Shown piece by piece: positions 44,679 to 52,208 of a DNA stretch of 52,208 nt. The DNA comes from Acidobacteriota bacterium (GTDB lineage: Bacteria; Acidobacteriota; Vicinamibacteria; Vicinamibacterales; UBA2999), in assembly GCA_947465645.1 (NCBI GenBank), contig CANIBQ010000031.1, positions 1 through 52,208 on the forward strand, in the 5' to 3' direction. Every line of letters begins with the position of its first letter. Positions within the stretch are counted from its first letter, which is position 1. The translations under genes and the position numbers were made by a program. The notes under the pieces are model-generated. The model was given only the letters and a program-made list of their open reading frames with translations. It ran no database searches and had not been told where the DNA came from.

Positions 44679-45119
44679 TCAGCGCCGGTCGTTCGGCCGC
44701 CTGCTCGCCGCTCCTTGCTCGATGCCGGCCGCCGGCGTCCCAAGCCCGCCAGCGCCAACCACCGTCACCGTCGCGGCGCGCCTGATCGTGGTGCCGTCGC
44801 TGAGCGTCAGGATGGCCGTGACGACATGCTGCCCCGGCGCCATGCGCTTGATTGAGAACTGATGCGCTGCGGCCGCGCGCGCGCCGTTGAGCGTGATGGC
44901 ATGCGAGCCGCCCGACAGGTCCTCGTCAGACACCCACTCGAGCATCAACTCGCGGCTTCGCGCATCAGGCTCGACGCGCATGCGAACCACCACGTCGCCG
45001 CCCCCGATGAACGATGGCGCCGTCAACGCGAGCGGCTGAACCTTCTCACCCGCCTCAGCGGTGCCGCCGAACATCACGATACCTGCTACCCAGAACGCCA
45101 GGAATAAGTGCCGTCTCAT
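44679..45119 (-). CDS. Secreted hypothetical protein
   Basis: A 146-residue protein from the ATG at 45119 with signal peptide (L-F-L-A-F-W-V-A-G-I-V-M-F-G-G-T-A-E-A). One beta-sandwich-like domain follows (V-V-V-R-M-R-V-E-P-D, L-M-L-E-W-V-S-D-E-D-L-S-G-G, H-V-V-T-A-I-L-T-L-S-D-G-T), resembling Ig-like/fibronectin folds. Convergent with speA, 11 bp apart. No function assigned. Confidence 0.7.
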   Translation of the reverse strand: MRRHLFLAFWVAGIVMFGGTAEAGEKVQPLALTAPSFIGGGDVVVRMRVEPDARSRELMLEWVSDEDLSGGSHAITLNGARAAAAHQFSIKRMAPGQHVVTAILTLSDGTTIRRAATVTVVGAGGLGTPAAGIEQGAASRRPNDRR

Positions 45120-45408
45120 GAATCGCCTGCCTCCTGCGACCACAGGGGGCAACGAAGATGCCAACGACCACGCGCAATCCGCGCGAAACCAGGCCTGAAT
45201 TTGCACGAAGCCGCATCTGACCACGACAATCGTGTCGGTATCGCTGTATATCTGGACGTAAATGGCGCGATCGGATGGCGAGCGCGGGCGGGGGCGACGA
45301 GGCTCTGCGCTGCGCGGCTGGAGCCGCGCGCCCCACGCGGTCCAAGGTCAGACAATTATGATGATTCGATGGATCGAGGCTTCAATCTCGTAGCGGAGCC
45401 CTGACGAG
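45120..45408. other. Gene-free spacer with one palindrome
   Basis: The 289 bp between the secreted hypothetical and DUF5916 copy 3 hold no convincing gene. GCGCGGCT (45312-45319), GG, AGCCGCGC (45322-45329) is a perfect 8-bp palindrome. No promoter was recognised with confidence. Confidence 0.6.
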
Positions 45409-47622
45409 TCAGAGCCGGTGCGTGTAGAGCAGTTTCACGGCGGCGCTGCGGTCGAGGGTGCGTAGCCGGTCGTCGAGATCCAGCCAGTTCGTCATCCACA
45501 CGAAATAGATATCGTTGCCGGGCTTCGCAATCCAGCGAAACCGCGACTGCCAGCCAAGCCCGCCCGTGATCGAGTCGTACTGAATGTTGTTCGACACCGA
45601 CACGAAGGGACTGAACTGGGTGTTGATCATTCCGCGAAAGAGCCTGGTCGAAAATCTGCCTTCGGCCAGGTCCACATCGTTGAATTCGGCCACCATCTGC
45701 GCCAGGAGGCCGCGGCGCGGCCGTACCGTGATCGTTCCCCGCAGGTCACGGCGATGGCCCGAGTAGAAGGTGCCGACTGAAACGTTGCCGGAAAACGCAA
45801 CCGGACGCTTCTCGGCGGTGTTGACCCCGAACACATACCGCAGATAGTCGTACTCCTGCCCGAACGGCAGCGTGATGCCTGACGCGATGCGGAAGGGCTC
45901 GGGCAGCCGCTCCCAGATCGGGTTGATGTTGAACCGGATATCGTCGCCGGACTGGAAGTCGAGGTTGAACAGGAACATGTTGTTCTTTTCGAGCCATCGC
46001 CCGCGGGTGTCGCTGAACCAGTCGTACCAGACCTCGGCGCCGGCTTGCCTGACGATGCGGCTGTTTCGCGGACGCGGCGCAAACTTCCACCGGGTGGCGT
46101 ATTCGCGGTTGTCGGCGCGCTGGCGGAACCCGACCGCCGGGTCGAAATTCTTCTGGAACTCCTTCAGGACTACTCGCCCGCTCCACCGGTCGTTGGGATA
46201 CATCAGGCGGAAGCCGAACCCGGCGTCGTCACCTCTGCCGGTGCCGTCGGGAGTCCTGACGTAGTACGCGTTGATATCGAGGTTTTGCGATCCGCGGAAC
46301 TGCGAGGTCGTAAATTGAACATCACCGCCAATGGTTTCGCGGTCGTGGATGGATGACTCCCGCGTCGCTCGCCGCGTGTAAATCATCCCCACATACGATT
46401 GCCTGAACAGTGAGCGCTTCGTCCGAAAGACCGTGACATCCTCGCCCGGCGCCGCCCCCTGCTCTCCGGTGCGCACGTGCAGCAGTCCGAGGTTGAGGCC
46501 GGCGGCAGACCCCGCAACCTTGACGCCGTAGTCGATATCCTGCGGCTGTCCACGATCGTTGAGCCCGACCCGGCGCGAGAAGAATGCGGTCATGTCCTGG
46601 GGCGATTCACGCGAGAAGTCGAAGTTGCCGCTGCTTTCGAGAAAGAAGTCGCGTTTCTCGGGAAAGAACACCGGAAATCGCGTCAGATTGACCTGCCGAT
46701 CGTCCACCTCGGTTTGCGCGAAGTCGGTATTGAGCGTCAGGTTCGCTCGCAATTGAGGCGTGATGTTGTAGAACAGGTCGAGACCTTCGCTGCCGCGGTA
46801 GACGGCAGGGCGCCCAGGCCCGCTCTGCTGGAGGTAGGTGCCGAGCACGTACGGCTTGATGTCGAGTCCGTGGCCCTGGCTGACGTCGGAGATGCCGACG
46901 ACCCGGCCGGCCGAGGCCAGGGTGAGCAGCCCCTGGTTGCGAGCCCACCCGCTCCAGAAATCCTCTTCGGTCTTGCGTCGCACGGTCCGCTGAAAGTTGG
47001 CGCCCCATTCCGTCGCGTTGGGATCGAAGTTCAGCGTGTGGAAAGGGATCTCCACCTCCACCGTCCAGCCTTCATCGGAGCGGCGCACTCGAGCCAGCCA
47101 TATCCCGTTCCAGGCGCGGTTCTGCGTGATCGCGGTGGCGCCTCCTGCCCCGGGCACCAGTTGCGCATCGCCCATCGCTCCCGCCGGGTTGACCTCGAAG
47201 TAAAAGCCACTCCGCCGATCGTTCAATGGATCGAGCATCCACATGAACCGATCGTCGGCGTTCAACGCGCCGTCGCGGATCATCTGGTTGCCCAGGATCC
47301 CGTCCGGATCGGAATCGAACAGCCGCGCGCCGATGTACAGGTTGTCTCGGCTGAACAGCATCCGCACCTGCGTGCGCTCCGTCCCGGCCTCGCCGTTTCG
47401 CGGCTCGGATTGTCTGAAATCGGTAATCGGCTGGGCGCGCTCCCACGACGGCTCGTCGAGGAGGCCGTCTACGACGATTCGCTCGGTGGAATCCAGCCGG
47501 ATGGCTGTCGCTGTCGGGCGTTCAGGGGTCACCGCGACAGATACTGATTGGGCGGCCGCCGGTCGCGCCGAGATCGCGATGCTGAGTGCGGCCAGAAGAA
47601 TATGGGTACGATGCAGCGTCAT
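45409..47622 (-). CDS. DUF5916 outer-membrane protein 3
   Basis: A 737-residue protein. Signal peptide H-I-L-L-A-A-L-S-I-A-I-S-A-R-P-A-A-A-Q. CBM9-like domain from V-D-G-L-L-D-E-P-S-W. Signature F-F-P-E-K-R-D-F-F-L-E-S, then barrel-like strands ending K-L-L-Y-T-H-R-L. Closest in wording to copy 2 (shared N-L-T-R-F, F-F-S-R-R and E-V-D-D-R-Q-V-N). Function not established. Upstream is the HEAT-DUF349 gene on the same strand, 48 bp away. Confidence 0.87.
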   Translation of the reverse strand: MTLHRTHILLAALSIAISARPAAAQSVSVAVTPERPTATAIRLDSTERIVVDGLLDEPSWERAQPITDFRQSEPRNGEAGTERTQVRMLFSRDNLYIGARLFDSDPDGILGNQMIRDGALNADDRFMWMLDPLNDRRSGFYFEVNPAGAMGDAQLVPGAGGATAITQNRAWNGIWLARVRRSDEGWTVEVEIPFHTLNFDPNATEWGANFQRTVRRKTEEDFWSGWARNQGLLTLASAGRVVGISDVSQGHGLDIKPYVLGTYLQQSGPGRPAVYRGSEGLDLFYNITPQLRANLTLNTDFAQTEVDDRQVNLTRFPVFFPEKRDFFLESSGNFDFSRESPQDMTAFFSRRVGLNDRGQPQDIDYGVKVAGSAAGLNLGLLHVRTGEQGAAPGEDVTVFRTKRSLFRQSYVGMIYTRRATRESSIHDRETIGGDVQFTTSQFRGSQNLDINAYYVRTPDGTGRGDDAGFGFRLMYPNDRWSGRVVLKEFQKNFDPAVGFRQRADNREYATRWKFAPRPRNSRIVRQAGAEVWYDWFSDTRGRWLEKNNMFLFNLDFQSGDDIRFNINPIWERLPEPFRIASGITLPFGQEYDYLRYVFGVNTAEKRPVAFSGNVSVGTFYSGHRRDLRGTITVRPRRGLLAQMVAEFNDVDLAEGRFSTRLFRGMINTQFSPFVSVSNNIQYDSITGGLGWQSRFRWIAKPGNDIYFVWMTNWLDLDDRLRTLDRSAAVKLLYTHRL

Positions 47623-47670
47623 GGACGCGGCAATTGTACGTGAGTCGTCTTTACGTCTCGCCCTCGTGCG

Positions 47671-50535
47671 TCAGGACGCGCGTCGCCGCAAGTCTGAAAA
47701 GCGTCTGCACGCGCGCTGGAAGCGCTCGTTGAGCGGACCCGCGATGTCGGCAGGGACGGGGCCGAGGCGCGCCCACTGGGCCTGCAGGCTCCGCACTTCC
47801 TGCTCAGCCGAACGCCAGCGTGCCTCTTCGTTTTCCGCCGCGGTGCGGGCGCCGCCCATGGTGTTGGCAGCCAGCCGCTCGCGCCACTGCTCGGCGAGAC
47901 GTTCGGCTGGTGAGAGACTCGCCCTCGGCTGGTCACTCTCCTCCAGCAGTTCCTCGACCTTCTCCAGCAGCTTTTCCATCCGCCGGCGCGTGCCCTCGGG
48001 ATCGAGGTCGGTGCCGCCGAACGCCGCGGGCCACACGCGCACGAGGCGTGCGAGGACGTCGTGATAGCGGGTCGAGAACTCCTGCTGCATCGGCCGCGGC
48101 AGTTCCGGCGCCTGCTGCCACGTCGTGCGCGCCTGCTGTACCGACGCATGCAGGTTCTCCGGGGCCGCGCCGGCTTCCGCGCCCTCGGCGGGAAGCAGGG
48201 ATTCGAGCTCGCGGATCACCGCGTCACGGGGCGCCGCCTTGGCCTGCAGCTCCACCTGGTCGCGGTGCTTGTAGCGGTCGAAGAAGTGGTCGCACGCGGC
48301 GCGGAACCGCTGCCAGATGGCGTCGGATTTCGGCTTGCGCACCGGCCCGACGGTTTTCCACTGCGCCTGCAGTTGCTTGACCTGGTTCGCGGCCGCATCC
48401 CACTCGGTTGAATCGGCGAGCGCCTCGGCCTGCGCACAGAGCGCTTCCTTCTTCGCGAGGTTGCCGGCCCACTCTTCCTTGCGGTGCTTCAGGTCCTCCT
48501 GGCGGCGCGTGAAGAACGCGTCGCATGCCGCGCGAAACCGCTCCCATACCGCCTTCTCATGACCGCGGCTGACGGGGCCGACCGTCTTCCACTCGGCTTG
48601 CAGCGTCTGGATCTCGGTGGCGGTCTTGACCCAGTCGGTCGAGCCCGACAGCGCCTCGGCGCGCTCGCAGCACGCGACTTTCCTGGCAAGGTTGCCCGCG
48701 CGCTCCTCGTTCTGGGCGGCGAAATGCGTCGCCGTCCGGTTGAACACCTCGTCCTGCGAGGTCTTGAACCGGCGCCACATCGCTTCGCCCTGTGCGCGCG
48801 GCGCCAGCGCCACCTGCTTCCAGCGCGTCTGCAGCTCGCGCATCTTCCGGCCCGAGACCTCGAGGTTTTCTTCGGCCTTGAGCGCCTCCATCTCCTTGCA
48901 GAGCGTTTCCTGCACCTGCAGGTTGGCCCAGCGCTGCCAGTCGTCCGCGTCGCGAAGCTCCTGGACACGCGGGCCAAGTGTCGTGCGCGCGGCCTCGAGC
49001 CGGGCCTGAAGCTCCTGCCGATCCTTCTTCGACGGCACGGGCGCGCGGTCGTCGAGTGCCGACCGGATGTCGCGCAGCGCCCGATCGCCGGCCTTGAGCG
49101 TGATCTGCTCCGACGCGGCGAGCAGCTCGACCTGCCGGCAGACCTGCTGGAGACGCCGCAGGTTGTCCTGCTCCTGCTTCGTGCGGATCGCCTGCTGCTG
49201 ATGCTCCTTCTCTTCGAGCGTCGCGATCGCGCGCTCGAGGCGTTCGGCCGCCGCCGCATTGGCGGACGCGTGCTCGCGCAGCACGTCCGCGTCGCGACGC
49301 AGCCCGCGCCACCGCGCGATCACTTCCTCGAGCGGTTGTTCGGAGGCGACGAGCTGTTCGAGCTCGGTGGCGAGGGTATCGAGCCGGGCTGAGGCGGCCT
49401 GCGCGAGGACGCGGCGCCGGTCGCGGTCTTCGAACGCGCGGCAGGCGTCCTGAAAGCGCCGGTTCAGCGAGGCCGCGTAGTCAGATGGCATCGGCGGCAG
49501 GTTGTCCCACTGCACTTTGAGCTCGGCAACCCGATCGACCGCGGCGCCGTCGGACAGCCGTTCGAGCTCCTCGCAGATCGCCACCCGATCGGCCTGCTCC
49601 CTGGCAATCGCCTGCTGGCGCGCCTCTTCGGCGGCGCGCTCCTGCCGGCGTTCGGCAATCGCCTCGCGCACGGCGTCGCTCGCCGTCTCGAACTGCTGGA
49701 CGAGCAGCGGCTCGACGTCGACGTCGGCCTGCATCTCGGCCCATGCCAGACGCGTCTGGGCCAGCGCGGCCGTGGCCTCATCCGGATCGGCAATCGCGAC
49801 GAGCGCTTCGGCCGTGTGCAGGAGCGCGACCGCACGCTGGCGGTCGCCGGCGTTCATGCGGACAGAGGACTCGTCGTGCGCCGGGGTCGCGGGTTCGTCC
49901 AGCAGCCGAAGCCTCGCGCGTCCGCGCCGGGAGGCCACCTTGTTGCGGGCGCGCTGCGCGATGGCGGCAAGCGCCTCGCGATCGGTCACGCGCTCGAGCG
50001 CCGCGACCGCGGCATCGGTGTGCTCGCTTTTCAGCGCGACGTTGAGAATCTCGTCCGGCTCGTGCAGGCGCGCGAGCGCGCGGAGGCGCGTGGAGCTGTC
50101 CTGCGCGTGCCGGCTCACGGAGCCGAGCGCTTTCGGATCCTCGATCAGGTCGATAATCGCGGCGCGTACGGTGGGAGACGAACTGTCGCGGGCCACGAGC
50201 ACGATCTCCTTCGTCCGACCGAGCGCGAGAAGCTGGCGCGACGCGTCGATGGCCTGCGCGACCTCATCGGCCTCGGCAGCGACGCCGGCAAGGCCGCGCA
50301 CCGCTTCGGCTCGCACCTCTTCGTCGGGATCGGTGCGCGCGATCTCGCCGAGGACGCCGACGTTGTCGATGCGCGTGACGGCGGCCCGTCGAACCCGCGG
50401 CTCGGCGTCTTCGCGGGCGACCGCATGGAGCGCGTCCCCTTCGTCGGCGCCGAAGTCATAGACGGCGGCGACCCGAACGGTCGGATCCGCGTGTTTCCAG
50501 CGAGGGAGAGGACGAAGCTTTTCGAGAATACCCAT
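47671..50535 (-). CDS. HEAT-repeat and multi-DUF349 coiled-coil protein
   Basis: A 954-residue, highly charged protein. Residues about 10-210 are HEAT-like repeats (D-P-T-V-R-V-A-A-V, P-R-V-R-R-A-A-V-T, D-E-E-V-R-A-E-A-V). From about 240 onward it is helical and coiled-coil, with at least four DUF349 repeats, each built on a W-K-x-V-G-P motif and then W-x-R-F-R-A-A-C-D-x-F-F. The family is widespread; members have been tied to RNA or cell-surface processes in a few bacteria, with no agreed role. No signal peptide or TM segment, so cytosolic. A perfect palindrome (50553-50574) is just upstream. Confidence 0.9.
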   Translation of the reverse strand: MGILEKLRPLPRWKHADPTVRVAAVYDFGADEGDALHAVAREDAEPRVRRAAVTRIDNVGVLGEIARTDPDEEVRAEAVRGLAGVAAEADEVAQAIDASRQLLALGRTKEIVLVARDSSSPTVRAAIIDLIEDPKALGSVSRHAQDSSTRLRALARLHEPDEILNVALKSEHTDAAVAALERVTDREALAAIAQRARNKVASRRGRARLRLLDEPATPAHDESSVRMNAGDRQRAVALLHTAEALVAIADPDEATAALAQTRLAWAEMQADVDVEPLLVQQFETASDAVREAIAERRQERAAEEARQQAIAREQADRVAICEELERLSDGAAVDRVAELKVQWDNLPPMPSDYAASLNRRFQDACRAFEDRDRRRVLAQAASARLDTLATELEQLVASEQPLEEVIARWRGLRRDADVLREHASANAAAAERLERAIATLEEKEHQQQAIRTKQEQDNLRRLQQVCRQVELLAASEQITLKAGDRALRDIRSALDDRAPVPSKKDRQELQARLEAARTTLGPRVQELRDADDWQRWANLQVQETLCKEMEALKAEENLEVSGRKMRELQTRWKQVALAPRAQGEAMWRRFKTSQDEVFNRTATHFAAQNEERAGNLARKVACCERAEALSGSTDWVKTATEIQTLQAEWKTVGPVSRGHEKAVWERFRAACDAFFTRRQEDLKHRKEEWAGNLAKKEALCAQAEALADSTEWDAAANQVKQLQAQWKTVGPVRKPKSDAIWQRFRAACDHFFDRYKHRDQVELQAKAAPRDAVIRELESLLPAEGAEAGAAPENLHASVQQARTTWQQAPELPRPMQQEFSTRYHDVLARLVRVWPAAFGGTDLDPEGTRRRMEKLLEKVEELLEESDQPRASLSPAERLAEQWRERLAANTMGGARTAAENEEARWRSAEQEVRSLQAQWARLGPVPADIAGPLNERFQRACRRFSDLRRRAS

Positions 50536-50552
50536 GTCTTCTATTGTGAAAG

Positions 50553-50574
50553 CGATCCGGCGAGCGCCGGATCG
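50553..50574. repeat. Perfect 10-bp palindrome upstream of the HEAT-DUF349 gene
   Basis: CGATCCGGCG (50553-50562), AG, CGCCGGATCG (50565-50574). It ends 18 nt before the start codon on the minus strand and could fold in that gene's leader. Confidence 0.85.
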
Positions 50575-50852
50575 TTTGGTCTAAGCCTCACGGTGAATGC
50601 CGTTCGCCCGACCGCCCGCGTCGGCGGCCGAAACCCGTAAGTCGTTACATGTCCCGTCACACTGGTCGCTCGTCTGCCGTTACATCCCGGACCCGCGCCC
50701 GCAGCCTTCGGATGCGTTCCTCGGCTTCGACTGGCATTCGAGCGGTGTGACCACCAGGTCAACGGGAGCGCCCAAAGAATGCATCAGTGGTTAGGCGGCA
50801 AAGGAGCGATATCGCGTAAACGCCAACCGACATTTTGGATCTCTGCGAACGG

Positions 50853-50881
50853 TTGGCCGTAGATCCCCGAACCCTTACTAT
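50853..50881 (+). promoter_or_regulatory. Sigma70-like promoter for the RuvC-like gene
   Basis: TTGGCC (50853-50858), a 17-bp spacer, TACTAT (50876-50881). The start codon is at 50893, 11 nt after the -10 box, so the transcript would be leaderless or nearly so, in keeping with the lack of a clear ribosome site. Confidence 0.5.
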
Positions 50882-50892
50882 AGGCCAGTCGC

Positions 50893-51318
50893 ATGGCGGC
50901 CAAGGTTGAGAGTGTTGCCCTGCAGGATAGGTACCAGCTCCTTGCCGTATTCGACCCTGGGCCCAAGGGCCGGCGTTCCACAATCGCACTCCTCGGATCG
51001 TCGTCAGGCCGCTACAAGTCTTCCGTCGAAGCAATCAAGGCGGAAGCCATCACCGAACTGGCTGCGGCGGAACGTGGTCTGCCCGTCGCGAGGGTAACGG
51101 CCGCGAGTCTGAAAAAGGTCCTCGGTTGTGCGACTGGACAGAAGTGGCAGGCCCGGGCGGAAGAGCGTTTCAATCCGACGGGGCGGTACAAACACTGGTC
51201 GCACGGCGCGGCCGGCGCCGCCGCCGCGGCCCTCAAAGTCGCTGGCGAACACCGAGATTCGGTCGGAATGCCGTTTGATCTTCAACCTGTCCTGACGCCT
51301 TCGACCGATCCTCACTGA
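50893..51318 (+). CDS. Small RuvC-like (RNase H fold) orphan protein
   Basis: A 141-residue protein. Y-Q-L-L-A-V-F-D-P-G-P-K looks like the first strand of RuvC-type resolvases (I-D-P-G). The stretch A-A-E-R-G-L-P-V-A-R-V then A-A-S-L-K-K-V-L-G and H-W-S-H-G-A-A-G-A-A-A-A-A-L-K matches the later RuvC order (V-P-V, V-K-K-A-V-T-G, D-A-L-A-V-A-L). The middle, where RuvC has its catalytic Glu strand, is shortened, and the final Asp is Gly. So a degenerate or deviant nuclease-fold protein is likely. Its composition is visibly less GC-rich than neighbours, hinting at transfer. Function unknown. Confidence 0.6.
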   Translation: MAAKVESVALQDRYQLLAVFDPGPKGRRSTIALLGSSSGRYKSSVEAIKAEAITELAAAERGLPVARVTAASLKKVLGCATGQKWQARAEERFNPTGRYKHWSHGAAGAAAAALKVAGEHRDSVGMPFDLQPVLTPSTDPH

Positions 51319-51387
51319 GACGGACAACAGAGACACGGAGGCCAACAACGGGCGCCGGTGGAGAGGCGCACCAGACGGCCTGTCGCG

Positions 51388-52047
51388 CTAGTCGCTTCCG
51401 CCGCTTCCCTTGAACTGATCGTCCTCGTCCGCAAAGAGGACGTTGAAGCTTGTCAGCGAGCCGTAGCAGCCGCTCACGTATCCCTGCAGCTTCACTTTCA
51501 CATCGTCGGGGAGCGAGGACGCGTTCACCTGCTGCTCGAGCGTGCGCAGGCGATTGCGCAGCATCACGACCTTGTGAAAGAAGGTCTCGATCGGCCAGCT
51601 CTTCTCCTGCTGTCCCGCCGCGGCCGGCCGCAGCACCAGGGTGCCGCCGCGCCACTTTTCAGCGGGCACCGCCGCCGTGATGCCGGCTTCCTCGCGGATG
51701 ATGCGGCGCAGCAGCAGCTCGAGATCGTCCGGGGTGGCAGTCATGGCAGGTGCAATCCTCTCTCGATCGCTGACGATGGGGAACGGCTCGCCCGAGGCCC
51801 GGCGCGGGCGCGGCGCGGAAGGCGATGTCGATGCCGACGTGCGCGGCGCCGTTGCAGGAACCGGGGCACCAAACACCGCCACCCTGGGACCGCCGCGGTA
51901 GTTGTGCTCGCTGCGGCACAAATCGCAGGCCACGCGCAGGGGGGTTCCTGCCCCGTCCACGACGATGACCGTGTGATGGCGATCGGTCTTGCAGGCGCGG
52001 CAGTAGTCCTCGATCGACACTCCCGCTCGATACCTCTGTTCCGACAT
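51388..52047 (-). CDS. Zinc-ribbon hypothetical protein
   Basis: A 219-residue protein. The N-terminus has C-R-A-C-K-T-D-R-H-H and about 20 residues later C-D-L-C-R-S-E-H-N-Y-R-G, a four-Cys zinc ribbon. A Ser/Pro/Ala-rich linker (about 65-90) leads to a helical C-terminal half (D-L-E-L-L-L-R-R-I-I-R-E-E-A, W-P-I-E-T-F-F-H-K-V-V-M-L-R-N-R-L-R-T-L-E-Q-Q-V). Such an arrangement suggests nucleic-acid or protein binding, but no known family is recognised. An inner start exists at M-T-A-T-P-D. Confidence 0.7.
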   Translation of the reverse strand: MSEQRYRAGVSIEDYCRACKTDRHHTVIVVDGAGTPLRVACDLCRSEHNYRGGPRVAVFGAPVPATAPRTSASTSPSAPRPRRASGEPFPIVSDRERIAPAMTATPDDLELLLRRIIREEAGITAAVPAEKWRGGTLVLRPAAAGQQEKSWPIETFFHKVVMLRNRLRTLEQQVNASSLPDDVKVKLQGYVSGCYGSLTSFNVLFADEDDQFKGSGGSD

Positions 52048-52068
52048 GTGGCCTCCATGATCTCATGC

Positions 52069-52097
52069 CTTCGCGGACCGTAAAGGTCCGCGCCGCA
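52069..52097. repeat. Palindromic repeat, CGCGGACC family, copy 3
   Basis: These 29 nt are identical to 14553-14581, in the same orientation, 37.5 kb away. The core CGCGGACC, GTAAA, GGTCCGCG forms an 8-bp stem. Confidence 0.92.
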
Positions 52098-52139
52098 ACA
52101 GATCAGCGCCGCGTCGAGCACGGAGGGGCCGTACAAGAG

Positions 52140-52165
52140 AAAGGGCCGGCGAGAGCCGGCCCTTT
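52140..52165 (-). terminator. Strong intrinsic terminator
   Basis: AAAGGGCCGGC (52140-52150), GAGA tetraloop, GCCGGCCCTTT (52155-52165). On the minus strand the stem is followed by CTCTTGT. It probably ends a gene that enters from beyond the right edge. Confidence 0.7.
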
Positions 52166-52169
52166 CCCT

Positions 52170-52208
52170 GACAACCGACAACCGACAACTGACAACTGAC
52201 AACTGACA
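52170..52208. repeat. Heptamer tandem array G (at least 5 units, cut by window edge)
   Basis: GACAACC x2 then GACAACT x3 and a partial unit, running off the right edge. Confidence 0.92.

Larger units (their letters stand above)
50536..50892. other. Gene-free spacer of 357 bp
   Basis: Divergent gap between the HEAT-DUF349 gene and the RuvC-like gene. It holds the palindrome at 50553-50574 and the promoter-like pair at 50853-50881. Open frames on either strand (for example 50597-50794) have no start signal or coding character. Base composition becomes less GC-rich towards the right. Confidence 0.7.

Noticed and set aside
45108..45404. 98-codon plus-strand frame in the spacer before DUF5916 copy 3
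   Set aside because: Starts inside the neighbouring gene, crosses a palindrome, and has no ribosome site or protein-like pattern.
50781..50790. GTTAGGC near the RuvC-like gene, like an integron attC core
   Set aside because: No matching RYYYAAC partner or paired inner sites on either side, and no integrase in the window.

Overview
This is a GC-rich bacterial chromosomal segment, densely coding on both strands. The gene content points to Acidobacteriota, probably the Vicinamibacteria-like lineage. Three DUF5916 outer-membrane proteins lie within 17 kb, a TonB-receptor-type protein with a carboxypeptidase-regulatory domain is cut by the left edge, there are several secreted proteins of unknown function, and many small lineage-type hypothetical genes. 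This placement is inference from gene style; no rRNA or other marker gene is present. I see no tRNA, rRNA, CRISPR array, prophage or transposase gene.

Layout. 1-7.1 kb: receptor fragment, PHP phosphoesterase and glycosyltransferase pair, two tandem paralogous OmpR/PhoB-type regulators sharing an 11-bp direct-repeat operator, a metallo-beta-lactamase-fold enzyme, a secreted propeller-like protein and a 7Fe ferredoxin. 7.1-14.4 kb: AddA/AddB-type helicase-nuclease, overlapping by 4 bp. 14.6-20 kb: pdxH, then clpA, clpS, aat and a MgtC/DUF4010 membrane protein on one strand; aat-clpS-clpA is a complete bacterial N-degron module (tagging enzyme, adaptor, unfoldase). 20-24 kb: glutamyl-Q-tRNA(Asp) synthetase, a TPR metalloprotease, an RRM RNA-binding protein and a flippase-like membrane protein. 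24-31 kb: secreted protein, aminotransferase, small hypotheticals, MerA-like flavoprotein, ahcY and an ArsR-methyltransferase fusion that probably regulates the SAM/SAH cycle. 31-47.6 kb: three DUF5916 proteins, a two-component pair, pepF-thrC, a thioesterase divergent from speA, and a secreted protein. 47.6-52.2 kb: a HEAT-DUF349 protein, a small RuvC-like orphan and a zinc-ribbon protein.

The most unusual layer is repetitive rather than genic. At least six spacers carry arrays of 7-bp tandem units (plus one of 8 bp and one of 9 bp). The unit differs from site to site while the period stays at 7. Alongside them are several families of small palindromes. Two palindromes sit in frame inside essential-type enzymes: a perfect 33+3+33 bp palindrome, exactly 23 codons long, in addA, and a double palindrome in the synthetase gene. 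Others supply stop codons or C-terminal residues of neighbouring genes. A 290-bp nested inverted repeat follows the histidine kinase. The window therefore looks like a genome populated by non-autonomous palindromic elements and a heptamer-generating process, both of which have edited gene ends and, twice, proteins.
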